Shown piece after piece: positions 10,283-19,513 of a DNA stretch of 64,000 nt. The stretch covers positions 11,991-75,990 of the forward strand of contig CAZGLR010000001.1 of NCBI GenBank assembly GCA_964526635.1. Reading direction: 5' to 3'. The notes beneath the pieces were generated by a model that saw only the letters and a program-made list of their open reading frames with translations, did no database searches and was not told where the DNA came from. Positions within the stretch are counted from its first letter, which is position 1. Each line of letters opens with the position of its first letter. The stretch is from CAZGLR01 sp964526635 (lineage in GTDB: Bacteria > Zixibacteria > MSB-5A5 > GN15 > JAAZOE01). The translations under genes and the position numbers were made by a program.

Positions 10283-12451
10283 TCATTCACACAGAGGTGC
10301 CGGGCCTGACTTGAAAATGAAATTGATCAGGTGAATGCAGTCGGCCAGATTGATATCGCCGTCGCCGGTGGCGTCCCCGGCCGCGGCCGGATCGGGGGCC
10401 GGACCACTCTTGAAGACGTAGTTAATCAGGAAAATTACGTCGGCAACATTAATGTCGCTGTCGGCATTGGCATCACCGCAGAAGAATCCGGTGGAAACAA
10501 ACGTCTCAGCAAGATTGGAATAGGTACTCCACTGGTCCTCGGCATCTTTGGCCCGGATTTTGTAGAAATACTGGCCTGATGGCTGGTCGGTGACAGTATA
10601 CGGGCTCGATGTCAGCCCATTATAAGACACTTCAGTCCCATAGGTACCGATCGGGGAAATGTCGTCGAAGAAGATTCCCTCCTCGGTGACATAGCTGTCT
10701 GTTTCGTATGAAAACCGAATGTATATGCTCTGTCCGGCAAATGCCGAAAGATCAAAACCAGCTTCAATCCATCCACCCACGCTAAAGCCGGTGATGCCGT
10801 TTCCACGGTTATTGCCGTTGGGATTATAATCAGTGGTGATAGTACCGGGCAGAGTCAGGAAATTCGTACCATCGCTGGAGACTTCGACATAGGCGTAATC
10901 CCAGTTGGTTTCTATTTCGTAATACACCTGGCAGGTCAGCGTATCGCCCGGCTGGACCGTATATGGCTGCTGGGTGACCATTCGCGAAATCAGATTATCG
11001 CCACTGCCTGAATAAAAACTTGTCGGCAGCGAGACTTTACGCAACACCGAAGTGGCAAAGCCCGCAGTGAACCAGGCGTCGAAATCGCTGGCCGGATCGG
11101 TGCCAGCCTGATAATCAGCCAACTCCAGAAGCTCGAATTCCACCGCCGGATTCAGGGAGTCAACGTGAATCCAACTTATATCGTAAGCCGATGCCGGTAC
11201 CGTATCTGCAACTGTGAGTTCCGGTGCCGTCGGGGCGGCCAGTTTATAGACATTGTCGGCGACCCGAAGCAGGAAAAGATTCGGTTCAAGATTTTCCATG
11301 ACAAGTTCGCTGATTCGGTATTCTTCCGGCCAGAAGCCATCGCTGTAGCCGCCGACCTCGAAGGTGAAGGCGAAGGATTTATTCTTGAGTGTTTGTTCGC
11401 CATAGTACCAGTCATCGGTGACGCCATTGGCCACGTACAGGCCCCAGGCCGGACCGGGATCATAGCCATTGAAAGCGACCATGGAGTCGCCCATGGCGGC
11501 GAAGATTTCTTCATCCGGAGAGTATAACTGATCATAGCCCCAGGGCCACAAAACCAGATTCGAATAGGAATGATACGTGACCGTGATAACAAACTCATGT
11601 GATATGGCCCAGTCGCGCAATGTCTGGGTTTCCGGTTCGGAAAAGGCCGAGGGACCACGATAGGTTTCAGATGATGGTGTCGGGGAGGAGCCATCGTTGT
11701 CATAGCCCCACTCGTAGCCAAAATTACGGTTTAAATCAACACCCCAGGTATTGGCATCGATCATCCGGCGGTTTTTTCGCCACATGCCACCGCCATTGGG
11801 CTCGATTACCTGATTATGATAGTAGCCATCGGGGTTAATCATCGGTACGAACCATATCTCCAGATTGTCAATATACCCTTGAATACGCGGGTCGAATTGA
11901 TAATTCAGCGTCAGGTGATCTATGAAGTAAAACAGCACTTCCGGTGTTATAACTTCGCGGGCATGGATAGTGGCCGAGAACATGATCTCCGGTTCGTCTT
12001 CATCGATTTCGGGATTATCTGAGATTTTAAAAGCCCAGATATCGCGACCTTCATGAGATTGCCCGATACTAATTTTTTGCGACACGATATTCGGCGAGGC
12101 TGCAATTATACTGTCGATTTTGGCGTTGATCTCATCCAGTGTTTTGTATGCGCCCATAGCTTTGTCGGGCATCCGCGACTGATAAAAGGCGGGGAGATTC
12201 TCGTGGATAATCTCGATCTTGTAGTCAAGATCCAGCAAATTTCGGTATTGATCGGGGGAGACCACAATCTCGACATACTCCCCGGTCTTCCAGATTTCAT
12301 CGAGATACATCTTTCCCAGTTCTATCCATTGCGGTTTGGAATCGGGAAATATCCGTATCTGCATTGGCTTGTCAGCCGCGGTGAGGGAGGCTGATGCAGT
12401 GAGTAATAACACAGCGGTGAAACAGATGACAGCAGTAAGTTTGATTCTCAT
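10283..12451 (-). CDS. Secreted zinc carboxypeptidase (M14, carboxypeptidase T-like) with dockerin-like tail
   Basis: I choose ATG at 12451 rather than 12469: GGGAG lies six bases before it and the protein then starts with a signal peptide (M-R-I-K, hydrophobic run, ending LTAA). 722 aa. After a prosegment, the M14 domain spans about 100-395 with H163 and E166 in H-A-R-E, H294 in Y-H-S-Y, the D-L-N-R-N-F substrate motif near 240 and catalytic Glu 365 in F-T-F-E-V. The layout resembles carboxypeptidase T and other secreted A/B-type enzymes. A jelly-roll module (about 450-630) like that behind immune-inhibitor-A metalloproteases follows, then a short Fn3-like stretch and the dockerin-like pair ending A-P-L-C-E. 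It belongs to the secreted protease island and has its own leader and hairpin, so is probably transcribed alone. Confidence 0.92.
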   Translation of the reverse strand: MRIKLTAVICFTAVLLLTASASLTAADKPMQIRIFPDSKPQWIELGKMYLDEIWKTGEYVEIVVSPDQYRNLLDLDYKIEIIHENLPAFYQSRMPDKAMGAYKTLDEINAKIDSIIAASPNIVSQKISIGQSHEGRDIWAFKISDNPEIDEDEPEIMFSATIHAREVITPEVLFYFIDHLTLNYQFDPRIQGYIDNLEIWFVPMINPDGYYHNQVIEPNGGGMWRKNRRMIDANTWGVDLNRNFGYEWGYDNDGSSPTPSSETYRGPSAFSEPETQTLRDWAISHEFVITVTYHSYSNLVLWPWGYDQLYSPDEEIFAAMGDSMVAFNGYDPGPAWGLYVANGVTDDWYYGEQTLKNKSFAFTFEVGGYSDGFWPEEYRISELVMENLEPNLFLLRVADNVYKLAAPTAPELTVADTVPASAYDISWIHVDSLNPAVEFELLELADYQAGTDPASDFDAWFTAGFATSVLRKVSLPTSFYSGSGDNLISRMVTQQPYTVQPGDTLTCQVYYEIETNWDYAYVEVSSDGTNFLTLPGTITTDYNPNGNNRGNGITGFSVGGWIEAGFDLSAFAGQSIYIRFSYETDSYVTEEGIFFDDISPIGTYGTEVSYNGLTSSPYTVTDQPSGQYFYKIRAKDAEDQWSTYSNLAETFVSTGFFCGDANADSDINVADVIFLINYVFKSGPAPDPAAAGDATGDGDINLADCIHLINFIFKSGPAPLCE

Positions 12452-12559
12452 GGTTTCTCCCACAAACATATTGGTCCTATAAATAATATACGGATCAGGT
12501 CAGGTCTGACAAGTGAACTCTTTGGGCCTGTTTTTCTCATCGGCAGGAATACCGGAAGT

Positions 12560-12600
12560 AACAAGAGGGGAGAAGCATATCCTTCTCCCCTCTGTTGTTT
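12560..12600 (-). terminator. Strong terminator behind the second C25 gene
   Basis: Twelve-base arms AGAGGGGAGAAG and CTTCTCCCCTCT, loop of six, with A/T flanks on both sides (TTGTT on the minus strand, GTTGTTTTC on the plus). It lies 32 bases past the stop at 12625 and could work in both directions. Confidence 0.75.
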
Positions 12601-12624
12601 TCATGCTACTCAGAGCGGATTAAC

Positions 12625-15600
12625 TCATTGTTGACAAATCGGTTCCGGTCCGCTCGAGAAGACGTAATTGACGATGTAAATGACATCGCCGACGTTGACG
12701 TTACCGTCGCCGTTGGCGTCAGCCGAAACCACCGGCGCCGGCGCCGGACCGTCTTTAAACACGAAATTCACAATATAGACGGCATCAGCAACACCGACTG
12801 AGCCATCACTACCGGCGTCACCGCACAGATAGGAGGCAATCGCCAGCGTTACCGGTACCGTTACCGTTGGATTAATCGGATCGTTGGTCTCGATCGTGAT
12901 CTGGCCGCCATATGAGCCATCGGTCAGTTCAGCGGCATCGAATGAAACCGTGACGACTTCAGACGAGAACGGCTCCACGATACCTTCACCCGGCGCAACC
13001 GTCATCCAGCGGGCCGCCTTGAGCGCAATCGCCAGATTATCATGAACATACTCGGCGTTGTACGTCACTGTCAAACCGTCGAGCCCATCGGCATTTTCAA
13101 TGCCGATAGTGGCGCCGGCCAGGCCTGCGGCTTCGTCACCGGGATCCATGCTCAGATATTGCAGGATTATCTGACCGTTGGGATACAGAATTGCCTGGAA
13201 TGTCAGCGAACCGGTGCCGCTGGGCGATTCATAGAACGGCACCCCGACAAAACTGGCAATAAACCGTTCGTTAACCGCATCAGCATAGTAATAGACACTG
13301 CCATATTCAGCGACATCGAGATCATCCCAGAATATTGCAATCTGATTGTTTGGTGTTAACGACGCCGGCAGAATGGTATTGCTGCGTTTCGTCGATGGCG
13401 CACCGAACGTCAGGTGACCATTGGACCCGATATAGACCGTCGTGTAGTTGTTTTCATAGAACGGGAAGGTAATTCCCATGTTGATTTCGCCGGTGGCATC
13501 ATCGTCCGTCAATGAAACGGCGGTACCGACTCCGGAAATATCGACCCATTCAAAGGTCGGACCGGCGGCGTCATCACTATCGATCCAGCTGTAACCGAAG
13601 TTATCCGGCCCGCCGGCACTTCGCCCGACCGGGGCATGATATGGTTCGGCCTCATCGCCCTTATCATTGACCGAATAGTACCCGACAACTTCCGGTGCCT
13701 GGGGCTTGGCCACAATATCACGCTTGCCGTCAAACATCTGACATCCGGCGCTCCATTCCAGACGGCCGGGGCCGTTGTTATAGAGCGTAAACTCCTGCAT
13801 CGAGGTCTCACCATAGCCGAGTGTCTCGCTGATTTGGGATGTCGAAACAGCACAGGCCGGAGCGTACAGATACATCAGTACCTCTAAGGTATCGTATTTG
13901 CTACCGATATCATTCGAGGCATAATGCAGTTCCCCGATATATTCGCCCGGATCCATACCGGCGGCATTGAAGGTCACCGGGAAGATCAACGAATCGCCGG
14001 GAGCGATGTATAATTGATCATCATTGCAGTCGATCCAATATGTACTGCTGGAAAAACGGATTCGCAGGGTGCCATCAATGCTCAGGTTGCGGACAACCAG
14101 TTCCGTCGAACCCATGTCGCCCGGCATAAGGCTGTCGCAGACGATATCGGAGCCGAATTCTACTTCGCCGAAGGTCATTTCGCCATAGCCGCGGAGTTCG
14201 AGATCATCGATATTCCATCCGCAGTAGTTATAGGAACCATCGGTCGATCCCATGCCGAAGCGTATTCTGAAGTCGGGATTGTAGTCGGCGTATTCGGAGA
14301 CATCGTATTCCATTCGGGTCCATTCGGTATCGTCGATGGAACCAGTATTAGTGAAGATCGTCTGCCAGGTAGTGCCGTCGTACACCTGGAGATAGACATG
14401 GTCATAACTCGGCGATTCGACCCCGAGCCAGCGATGGAAGCTGAGAATGCAACCATTGAAGTCACCGCAGTCGATCACAGGGGAAATAACATAGTATGTC
14501 GTTGACAATCCACCTGAATAATCGCCGCCACTCCCGGCTGTCAGATCGTTGCCCAGAACGCCATTGTCGGCGGTCGGAGTATGATCTTCCGCAGGATCCG
14601 GGCCGCCATAGCTGTCGCTGCCGGTTCCCCCGGTAGCCGGGCCGATTGTCCATTCTGCCGCACCGCCGAGACCACCCCAGCCCTGATCGAAACTGAAATC
14701 ATCTTCAAAGAACGCCACCCGGTCGCCGATAATAACGTCGAAATTCACGGTTGTGGCATAGCCTCGAGCGGCCGTGATGTCGATCGTAAAGGTCTCGACA
14801 TATCCGAGCGGGGCTGACGGGGACGCTGTGGCCGAAAATGGTGACAATTCGTTGGTTGTCGTGCCACCGGCCATCAGCGTGGCAAAATCGCCGCTGGAGA
14901 CGACGACTGTCGCAAAGGCATCGCCGGGACTCAGTTCGCCGGCGACATTGTCGGCCTGTCCGGAACCGGTATTGCGCAGGGTGACGACAAAGTCAACCGT
15001 TTCGCCCGGATCAAAGACGCCATTGTAATTGCCCTGGCTGTCATCAATTTCAACTGCGATGAAATCAATTACCGGAGCATGGGCGGTCACACCGAACTCG
15101 CTCGTCCAGGTGCTGTCGTTGGCATCGATCATTGTCAGGGTAAACATAATGCCGTGACCGTCGGGAACGTCGGGCGAGACGCTGAATGAAAAGGCGCCGT
15201 TCAGATATCCGACCGATTCGCCGTTGATGGTGCCATAGTTTTCGGAACCGTCGATAATGGTAACATAGCTGTCGGATGTCGACAGCGTTACAGTAACATC
15301 CGCAGCCGGGTCAGGGCCGACATTGCCGATACCCAGATCAAGAGAGATTGTCTCGCCAAAATCGATTTCGCCATTGTTGTTGGAAGCGAAATCATCGATG
15401 ACGTGCTCGTCATAAACCAGATATGGTCCATCGGGTGCGATGACCATGACATCCGTCATATACGGCTGCTGATTGAAGCCGGTAACCGTCAGGCTGACTG
15501 TTTGACCGACCGGCAGATCATAATCAAGATTGATTGTTGCCAGACCGCCGGCACCGGTATAGGCCGTGCCATAGATGATGCCGTCGGCGTAGATGGCGCA

Positions 15601-17406
15601 GAGCGCGCCGGCGACACCGGCATTGACCGCAACAGTTGACTGGCCGATCAGGAACACATCGTCATGGGCAACACTCATCAGGGCCGGTTCATCGGTCCAG
15701 AGCTGCACCGAGGGATCTCCGAAAATATGCCAGGTTTTGTACATGGCGATACCGCGTGAACCGCTCAGATCAATCATCTTGCAGGAACCGTTGAAACACA
15801 TGCCGCCAAAGGTCGAAACTTCTTCAGCGACCAGCAGGTCCGTACATTCATCCTGCGCATGCATCGGCGGGACCCAGTCCTGATTGACCGTGGACATATA
15901 AGCACCGATCGCACCGCTGGGTTGACCGCCGTCGGTCGCCCGCAGCCAGGCTTCGGCAAAACAGGTGGAACTGACGAAGTTCCCGTTGACGCAGGCGACA
16001 CTGACGATATACGGCAGCATGCCGGCGTTATTCAGGTTATTGACATCAGTATTATTAAAGCCGGTCGTTGACCACGAGGTCGTGCTGCCATGACCGCAAT
16101 AGTTGATAAACGCGCGGCCGTCATTGAGGGCGTTGGTGACATGATAATCACTGGCCCCCGGGGCATAGATTTCATCGACTTCGTCGAAGGTATAGGCCAG
16201 AAGATCATTGCGAATATATCCCATGTGGACATAGTCGGCTTCGCCATTGTGACCCTGGCCGGAGCCTTCATTTGAGGCAACGCCAGTGCCCTTATGGAAC
16301 CAGCCGCCGGTACCCGGAGTCTTTTCATAGGCGATAGTACGATCAACCTGGGTAATGACATCAGCGGAACTCTGGGCCGAAAAACGGCCGATAAAGGCAT
16401 CCGGATAGCTGTCGCCGCCAGCCAAAAGCACGTATGATGGATCCGAACCACCGCCTTCAACGGTTGGGGTGACAATATCGGGACCGTCGCCGATCAACAG
16501 CACCCAGGCCAGATTGTTATTCGGGTCGTCATAGAAATTCTGAATGTAGCTGTCGATGGCCGTGGTGCTATTTCCGATCGTGGAAATATCGACAATCGTC
16601 GTTGTGATACCTTTCTGCCGTTTCCACTCGACCAGCGGCATTATCTCATCATGGTATTCATCTTTGGTGATAATGAGCATGTCGCCATAGTCAGGCAGAA
16701 AAGTGTACTTATTGGCAGCCTGTTCATAATTTAAAAACTGGCGCTGATAAATACGATCGAATTCAGGTACCATCAGGTTGGTATTTTTATTCCGCTCGAG
16801 AACATTCACCTGACCGGGACCGTCGCTGACCACTTCAACCGTGACTGACGTGTACACACGCAGCGTCTGTGAACCGGGCAGATAGGCGAAGGCATTGAGC
16901 TGAACTACAATCCCGCGATGATCACGCAAAATATAGGGCTCCCGCAGTTCGGCGACATTCATCGGCCAGACACCCGTCAGGGTATAGGCGGCGCCAAATT
17001 CATAGGGGACATCATCGGGATTGATGTTTCGGGTCAGACTGCCTTTCGATGGCGCCACCGGTGTATTAGGTAAATCGACATACTCGGCGTCGACTACCCG
17101 GATTGCCATATGAGCATCATCCGGAATGATGATACTGTGGGCCATAAACGGCAGCGAGGGATTGCCCTTCTCCATATGGATGCCACTGCCTGGCATGGCC
17201 AGGGAATAATATGTCTGACCGGAAATCTCAACCGGTTCCCGGTGGAAACCGCCGATTGAGTATTCGAGGACAGTTCGAGTACCGTTCGATTCAACGACGT
17301 CGACTGAAAAGTCTTGTGCTCCCCCCAGATTCACCCGTTCGGCAAAGGCCGCCGAACTTATTATTAATGCAAAACTACATAAAATAGCCCATAACCTTAC
17401 ACGCAT
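12625..17406 (-). CDS. Secreted gingipain-type (C25) cysteine protease with dockerin-like tail
   Basis: 1593 aa. GAGGAGG lies five bases before ATG; signal peptide of about 22 residues ends AAFA. C25 propeptide at about 25-200; catalytic domain at about 235-580 with the textbook pair H439 in N-Y-C-G-H-G and C472 in V-A-C-V-N-G-N-F, so it is expected to be active. Behind it, in the same order as in the paralogue at 1799-6712, are Ig-like modules, a jelly-roll module with G-W-N-I-D-D, a F-P-F-Y adhesin-like module, an Ig-like module, and a dockerin-like pair ending P-E-P-I-C-Q-Q. The two genes look like an old duplication, with the two M14 genes between them. The role is extracellular proteolysis; related gingipains reach the surface by type IX secretion in Bacteroidetes, but no type IX sorting domain is evident here. 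Confidence 0.93.
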   Translation of the reverse strand: MRVRLWAILCSFALIISSAAFAERVNLGGAQDFSVDVVESNGTRTVLEYSIGGFHREPVEISGQTYYSLAMPGSGIHMEKGNPSLPFMAHSIIIPDDAHMAIRVVDAEYVDLPNTPVAPSKGSLTRNINPDDVPYEFGAAYTLTGVWPMNVAELREPYILRDHRGIVVQLNAFAYLPGSQTLRVYTSVTVEVVSDGPGQVNVLERNKNTNLMVPEFDRIYQRQFLNYEQAANKYTFLPDYGDMLIITKDEYHDEIMPLVEWKRQKGITTTIVDISTIGNSTTAIDSYIQNFYDDPNNNLAWVLLIGDGPDIVTPTVEGGGSDPSYVLLAGGDSYPDAFIGRFSAQSSADVITQVDRTIAYEKTPGTGGWFHKGTGVASNEGSGQGHNGEADYVHMGYIRNDLLAYTFDEVDEIYAPGASDYHVTNALNDGRAFINYCGHGSTTSWSTTGFNNTDVNNLNNAGMLPYIVSVACVNGNFVSSTCFAEAWLRATDGGQPSGAIGAYMSTVNQDWVPPMHAQDECTDLLVAEEVSTFGGMCFNGSCKMIDLSGSRGIAMYKTWHIFGDPSVQLWTDEPALMSVAHDDVFLIGQSTVAVNAGVAGALCAIYADGIIYGTAYTGAGGLATINLDYDLPVGQTVSLTVTGFNQQPYMTDVMVIAPDGPYLVYDEHVIDDFASNNNGEIDFGETISLDLGIGNVGPDPAADVTVTLSTSDSYVTIIDGSENYGTINGESVGYLNGAFSFSVSPDVPDGHGIMFTLTMIDANDSTWTSEFGVTAHAPVIDFIAVEIDDSQGNYNGVFDPGETVDFVVTLRNTGSGQADNVAGELSPGDAFATVVVSSGDFATLMAGGTTTNELSPFSATASPSAPLGYVETFTIDITAARGYATTVNFDVIIGDRVAFFEDDFSFDQGWGGLGGAAEWTIGPATGGTGSDSYGGPDPAEDHTPTADNGVLGNDLTAGSGGDYSGGLSTTYYVISPVIDCGDFNGCILSFHRWLGVESPSYDHVYLQVYDGTTWQTIFTNTGSIDDTEWTRMEYDVSEYADYNPDFRIRFGMGSTDGSYNYCGWNIDDLELRGYGEMTFGEVEFGSDIVCDSLMPGDMGSTELVVRNLSIDGTLRIRFSSSTYWIDCNDDQLYIAPGDSLIFPVTFNAAGMDPGEYIGELHYASNDIGSKYDTLEVLMYLYAPACAVSTSQISETLGYGETSMQEFTLYNNGPGRLEWSAGCQMFDGKRDIVAKPQAPEVVGYYSVNDKGDEAEPYHAPVGRSAGGPDNFGYSWIDSDDAAGPTFEWVDISGVGTAVSLTDDDATGEINMGITFPFYENNYTTVYIGSNGHLTFGAPSTKRSNTILPASLTPNNQIAIFWDDLDVAEYGSVYYYADAVNERFIASFVGVPFYESPSGTGSLTFQAILYPNGQIILQYLSMDPGDEAAGLAGATIGIENADGLDGLTVTYNAEYVHDNLAIALKAARWMTVAPGEGIVEPFSSEVVTVSFDAAELTDGSYGGQITIETNDPINPTVTVPVTLAIASYLCGDAGSDGSVGVADAVYIVNFVFKDGPAPAPVVSADANGDGNVNVGDVIYIVNYVFSSGPEPICQQ

Positions 17407-17715
17407 GCAGGCCTCCTCATCAGGTGAAATAAAATACGCGGAGTCTCCCGGGCGGGAATTTGTTGGTACCGGTAGTAATAAATACCTCTCTCCGTAGACT
17501 GCTCCTATTCAACTAAATATAGCGGTCAGTTGAATTTGAGCAAGGGAAATATCTACTGAATGTGATCGTAGATTGATTTTATCCGTGATCGCGCAAGCCC
17601 CGCCAATATAGAGCATATGGTCTATTAAGTTGTTGACGGCACCCGGTTGAAGGCCTTTATTTGTAGGCAAACACGTAATCAAGAGTCATTGAGTATGCTT
17701 TGCCGGGAGGATACC
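17407..17715. other. Intergenic region between divergent genes
   Basis: The leaders of the minus-strand C25 gene and the plus-strand rhodanese lie here. No gene, RNA or convincing operator is seen. Confidence 0.5.
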
Positions 17716-18216
17716 ATGAAATCGCGATGTCATATATATGGAATTATTCTGCTGGTGCTGAGTCTGGCCGCTGGGTCCATCTGCGCCCAGGGCGGACCGA
17801 TTAAGGCAAAGATTGACGCTATAGTCGCCGAAGCCAAAGCCAATGTTGCGGCCGTAACGATCGACGAACTGGCCAATATGATGCAATCTGAAGCGAAATT
17901 CATGCTGCTCGATGTCCGCACCCAGCCTGAATTCGAGGCTGGACACCTTACGGGCGCAAAGCATACGCCACGGGGTATGGTGGAATATTTGGCCCTTTTG
18001 GGAAAAATCGGGCCTCTATCGGGTACCTATATCTGTTATTGCAAGGAGGACGGCCGGGCGTCATTGAGCGCGCAAAGCCTCCGGCAATTGGGATATACCG
18101 ACGTTCGCTATCTCGAGGGTGGTCTGGAAGCATGGGCAAAGGCGGGCAAGAGCGTCTATAACCAGCATGGCGAATGCAAAATTGTGGATTTTGAAGCGAA
18201 GGAAAAAACTGAATAA
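17716..18216 (+). CDS. Exported rhodanese-like protein
   Basis: Start at ATG 17716 because GGGAGG stands five bases before it and the product then opens with a signal peptide (M-K-S-R, hydrophobic run, ending CAQG); the longer frame from 17647 lacks both. 166 aa. One rhodanese domain (about 45-155) carries D-V-R-T-Q-P-E-F-E-A-G-H and the active-site loop C-K-E-D-G-R-A, with the thiol Cys and terminal Arg of a six-residue loop, so persulfide transfer is plausible. The last part (L-G-Y-T-D-V, E-G-G-L-E-A-W) is typical of single-domain rhodaneses. It acts outside the cytoplasm; its sulfur donor is unknown. The next gene starts about 70 bases on and may be co-transcribed. Confidence 0.88.
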   Translation: MKSRCHIYGIILLVLSLAAGSICAQGGPIKAKIDAIVAEAKANVAAVTIDELANMMQSEAKFMLLDVRTQPEFEAGHLTGAKHTPRGMVEYLALLGKIGPLSGTYICYCKEDGRASLSAQSLRQLGYTDVRYLEGGLEAWAKAGKSVYNQHGECKIVDFEAKEKTE

Positions 18217-18286
18217 CTGTCGAGCAGCCGGTAGTTAAGAAGGCCCGGCAGTAACAGTGTTGTGGGTTAATTATGGCGAAGTATGT

Positions 18287-18592
18287 ATGCCGTCGGAATT
18301 TACAAAGCGCGTCATAACCATAATCAAGAGCATTCCCGAAGGCAATATCACGGGCTATGGCCAAATCGCCGCTATGGCCGGTTCACCACAGGCTGCCCGC
18401 CAGGTGGTGCGAATCCTCAATACCTGCAGCCGCAGCGAAAACCTGCCGTGGTGGCGAGTCGTTAACAAGTCAGGGATAATTTCCCTCCAATGCGAGGGAT
18501 TTGCCGAACAAAAAGCCAGACTGGAAGAAGAAGGTGTTGTGGTCTCTGATGACGGCGCCATCGATCTTGCAAAATATGGCTGGCTGCCATAA
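18287..18592 (+). CDS. Alkyltransferase-like DNA-repair protein (ATL, MGMT family)
   Basis: 101 aa from ATG at 18287. The protein has the helix-turn-helix DNA-binding fold of O6-methylguanine methyltransferases: I-P-E-G-N-I-T-G-Y-G-Q near the start, then A-A-R-Q-V-V-R with the arginine finger. The catalytic P-C-H-R-V of true methyltransferases reads P-W-W-R-V-V-N, so the acceptor Cys is Trp, as in ATL proteins. Members of this family bind O6-alkylguanine without removing the alkyl group and pass the lesion to nucleotide excision repair. No strong ribosome-binding site is seen, so an upstream GTG or TTG cannot be excluded. It follows the rhodanese gene by about 70 bases and is closed by the hairpin at 18640. 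Confidence 0.85.
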   Translation: MPSEFTKRVITIIKSIPEGNITGYGQIAAMAGSPQAARQVVRILNTCSRSENLPWWRVVNKSGIISLQCEGFAEQKARLEEEGVVVSDDGAIDLAKYGWLP

Positions 18593-18639
18593 ACATTTCC
18601 CACGGCCGCCGATCGGAGCAGTTTACAGACTGAAACAGA

Positions 18640-18668
18640 AAAGGCGGGGTTTAATATTCCCGCCTTTG
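18640..18668. terminator. Bidirectional terminator between ATL and sdhB genes
   Basis: AAAGGCGGG and CCCGCCTTT form nine-base arms around a ten-base AT loop, with A-run before and T-rich end after. It sits between converging genes and can serve both. Confidence 0.8.
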
Positions 18669-18735
18669 TATTGTAATGACGATAAAAACGGTTCGTGTTT
18701 CATGGGCGCAGCCCGTAGTTTTAGCCGTACTTTTC

Positions 18736-19500
18736 CTACTTTGCCTTCAGTGCCCCGCGGAAATACTCACGGCGCATCCGGGCAATGTTTGAAATCGATA
18801 TCGACTTCGGGCACACCGCCTCGCACTCGCCATGATTCGAACAATTGCCGAAGCCCTCGGCATCCATCTGGCTGACCATATCAAGCGCCCGCCGGTCCGC
18901 CTCGGCGCGGCCCTGCGGCAACACGGCATACTGCGAAATCTTGGCCCCGACAAACAGCGACGCCGAGGCATTCGGACACGCCGCCACACAGGCTCCGCAG
19001 CCAATGCAGGCGGCGGCATCGAAGGCGATATCGGCAGCTGTCTTTGGTACCGGGATAGCGTTGGCATCAGGCGCCGATCCGGCATTGACGGAAATATATC
19101 CGCCCTTGGCGATGATGCGATCAAAGGCGCCGCGATCGACAACCAAATCCTTGATGACCGGAAAAGCTTTGGCGCGGAATGGCTCAACCGTGATGGAATC
19201 GCCATCTTTGAAATGCCGCATGTGTAACTGGCAGGTTGCAATGGCGGCCTGATCGCTGTGGGCGACGCCATTGATTACTGAACCGCAGGTGCCGCAGATA
19301 CCCTCGCGGCAGTCGCTGTCGAACTCGACAGGCACCTTACCCTCTTTGGTGAGTTGTTCGTTGAGCAGGTCAAGCATTTCCAGAAACGAGCTGTCGGGGG
19401 AGACGTCGTTGACTGTGTACGTCTCGAATCGCCCGCGCCCCGTGCCGCGCTTCTGTTGCCATATTTTCAAATGGACCGTCATATGCGAATTATCAGCCAT
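18736..19500 (-). CDS. sdhB: Succinate dehydrogenase/fumarate reductase iron-sulfur subunit
   Basis: 254 aa; GAGG precedes the ATG. It carries the electron chain between flavoprotein and membrane anchor. [2Fe-2S] ligands C64, C69, C72 and C90 lie in C-R-E-G-I-C-G-T-C; the 4Fe/3Fe cluster region begins with C165, C168, C171 and C175 in C-I-G-C-G-A-C and closes with a second Cys set around N-C-S-N-H-G-E-C and A-V-C-P-K-S. This spacing and the N-terminal ferredoxin domain match the type found in Bacteroidetes and epsilon-proteobacteria. It is the last gene of sdhC-sdhA-sdhB, 13 bases behind sdhA, and ends before the hairpin at 18640. Whether the complex mainly oxidises succinate or reduces fumarate cannot be read from sequence. 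Confidence 0.95.
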   Translation of the reverse strand: MADNSHMTVHLKIWQQKRGTGRGRFETYTVNDVSPDSSFLEMLDLLNEQLTKEGKVPVEFDSDCREGICGTCGSVINGVAHSDQAAIATCQLHMRHFKDGDSITVEPFRAKAFPVIKDLVVDRGAFDRIIAKGGYISVNAGSAPDANAIPVPKTAADIAFDAAACIGCGACVAACPNASASLFVGAKISQYAVLPQGRAEADRRALDMVSQMDAEGFGNCSNHGECEAVCPKSISISNIARMRREYFRGALKAK

Positions 19501-19513
19501 GATTAATCCTCAC

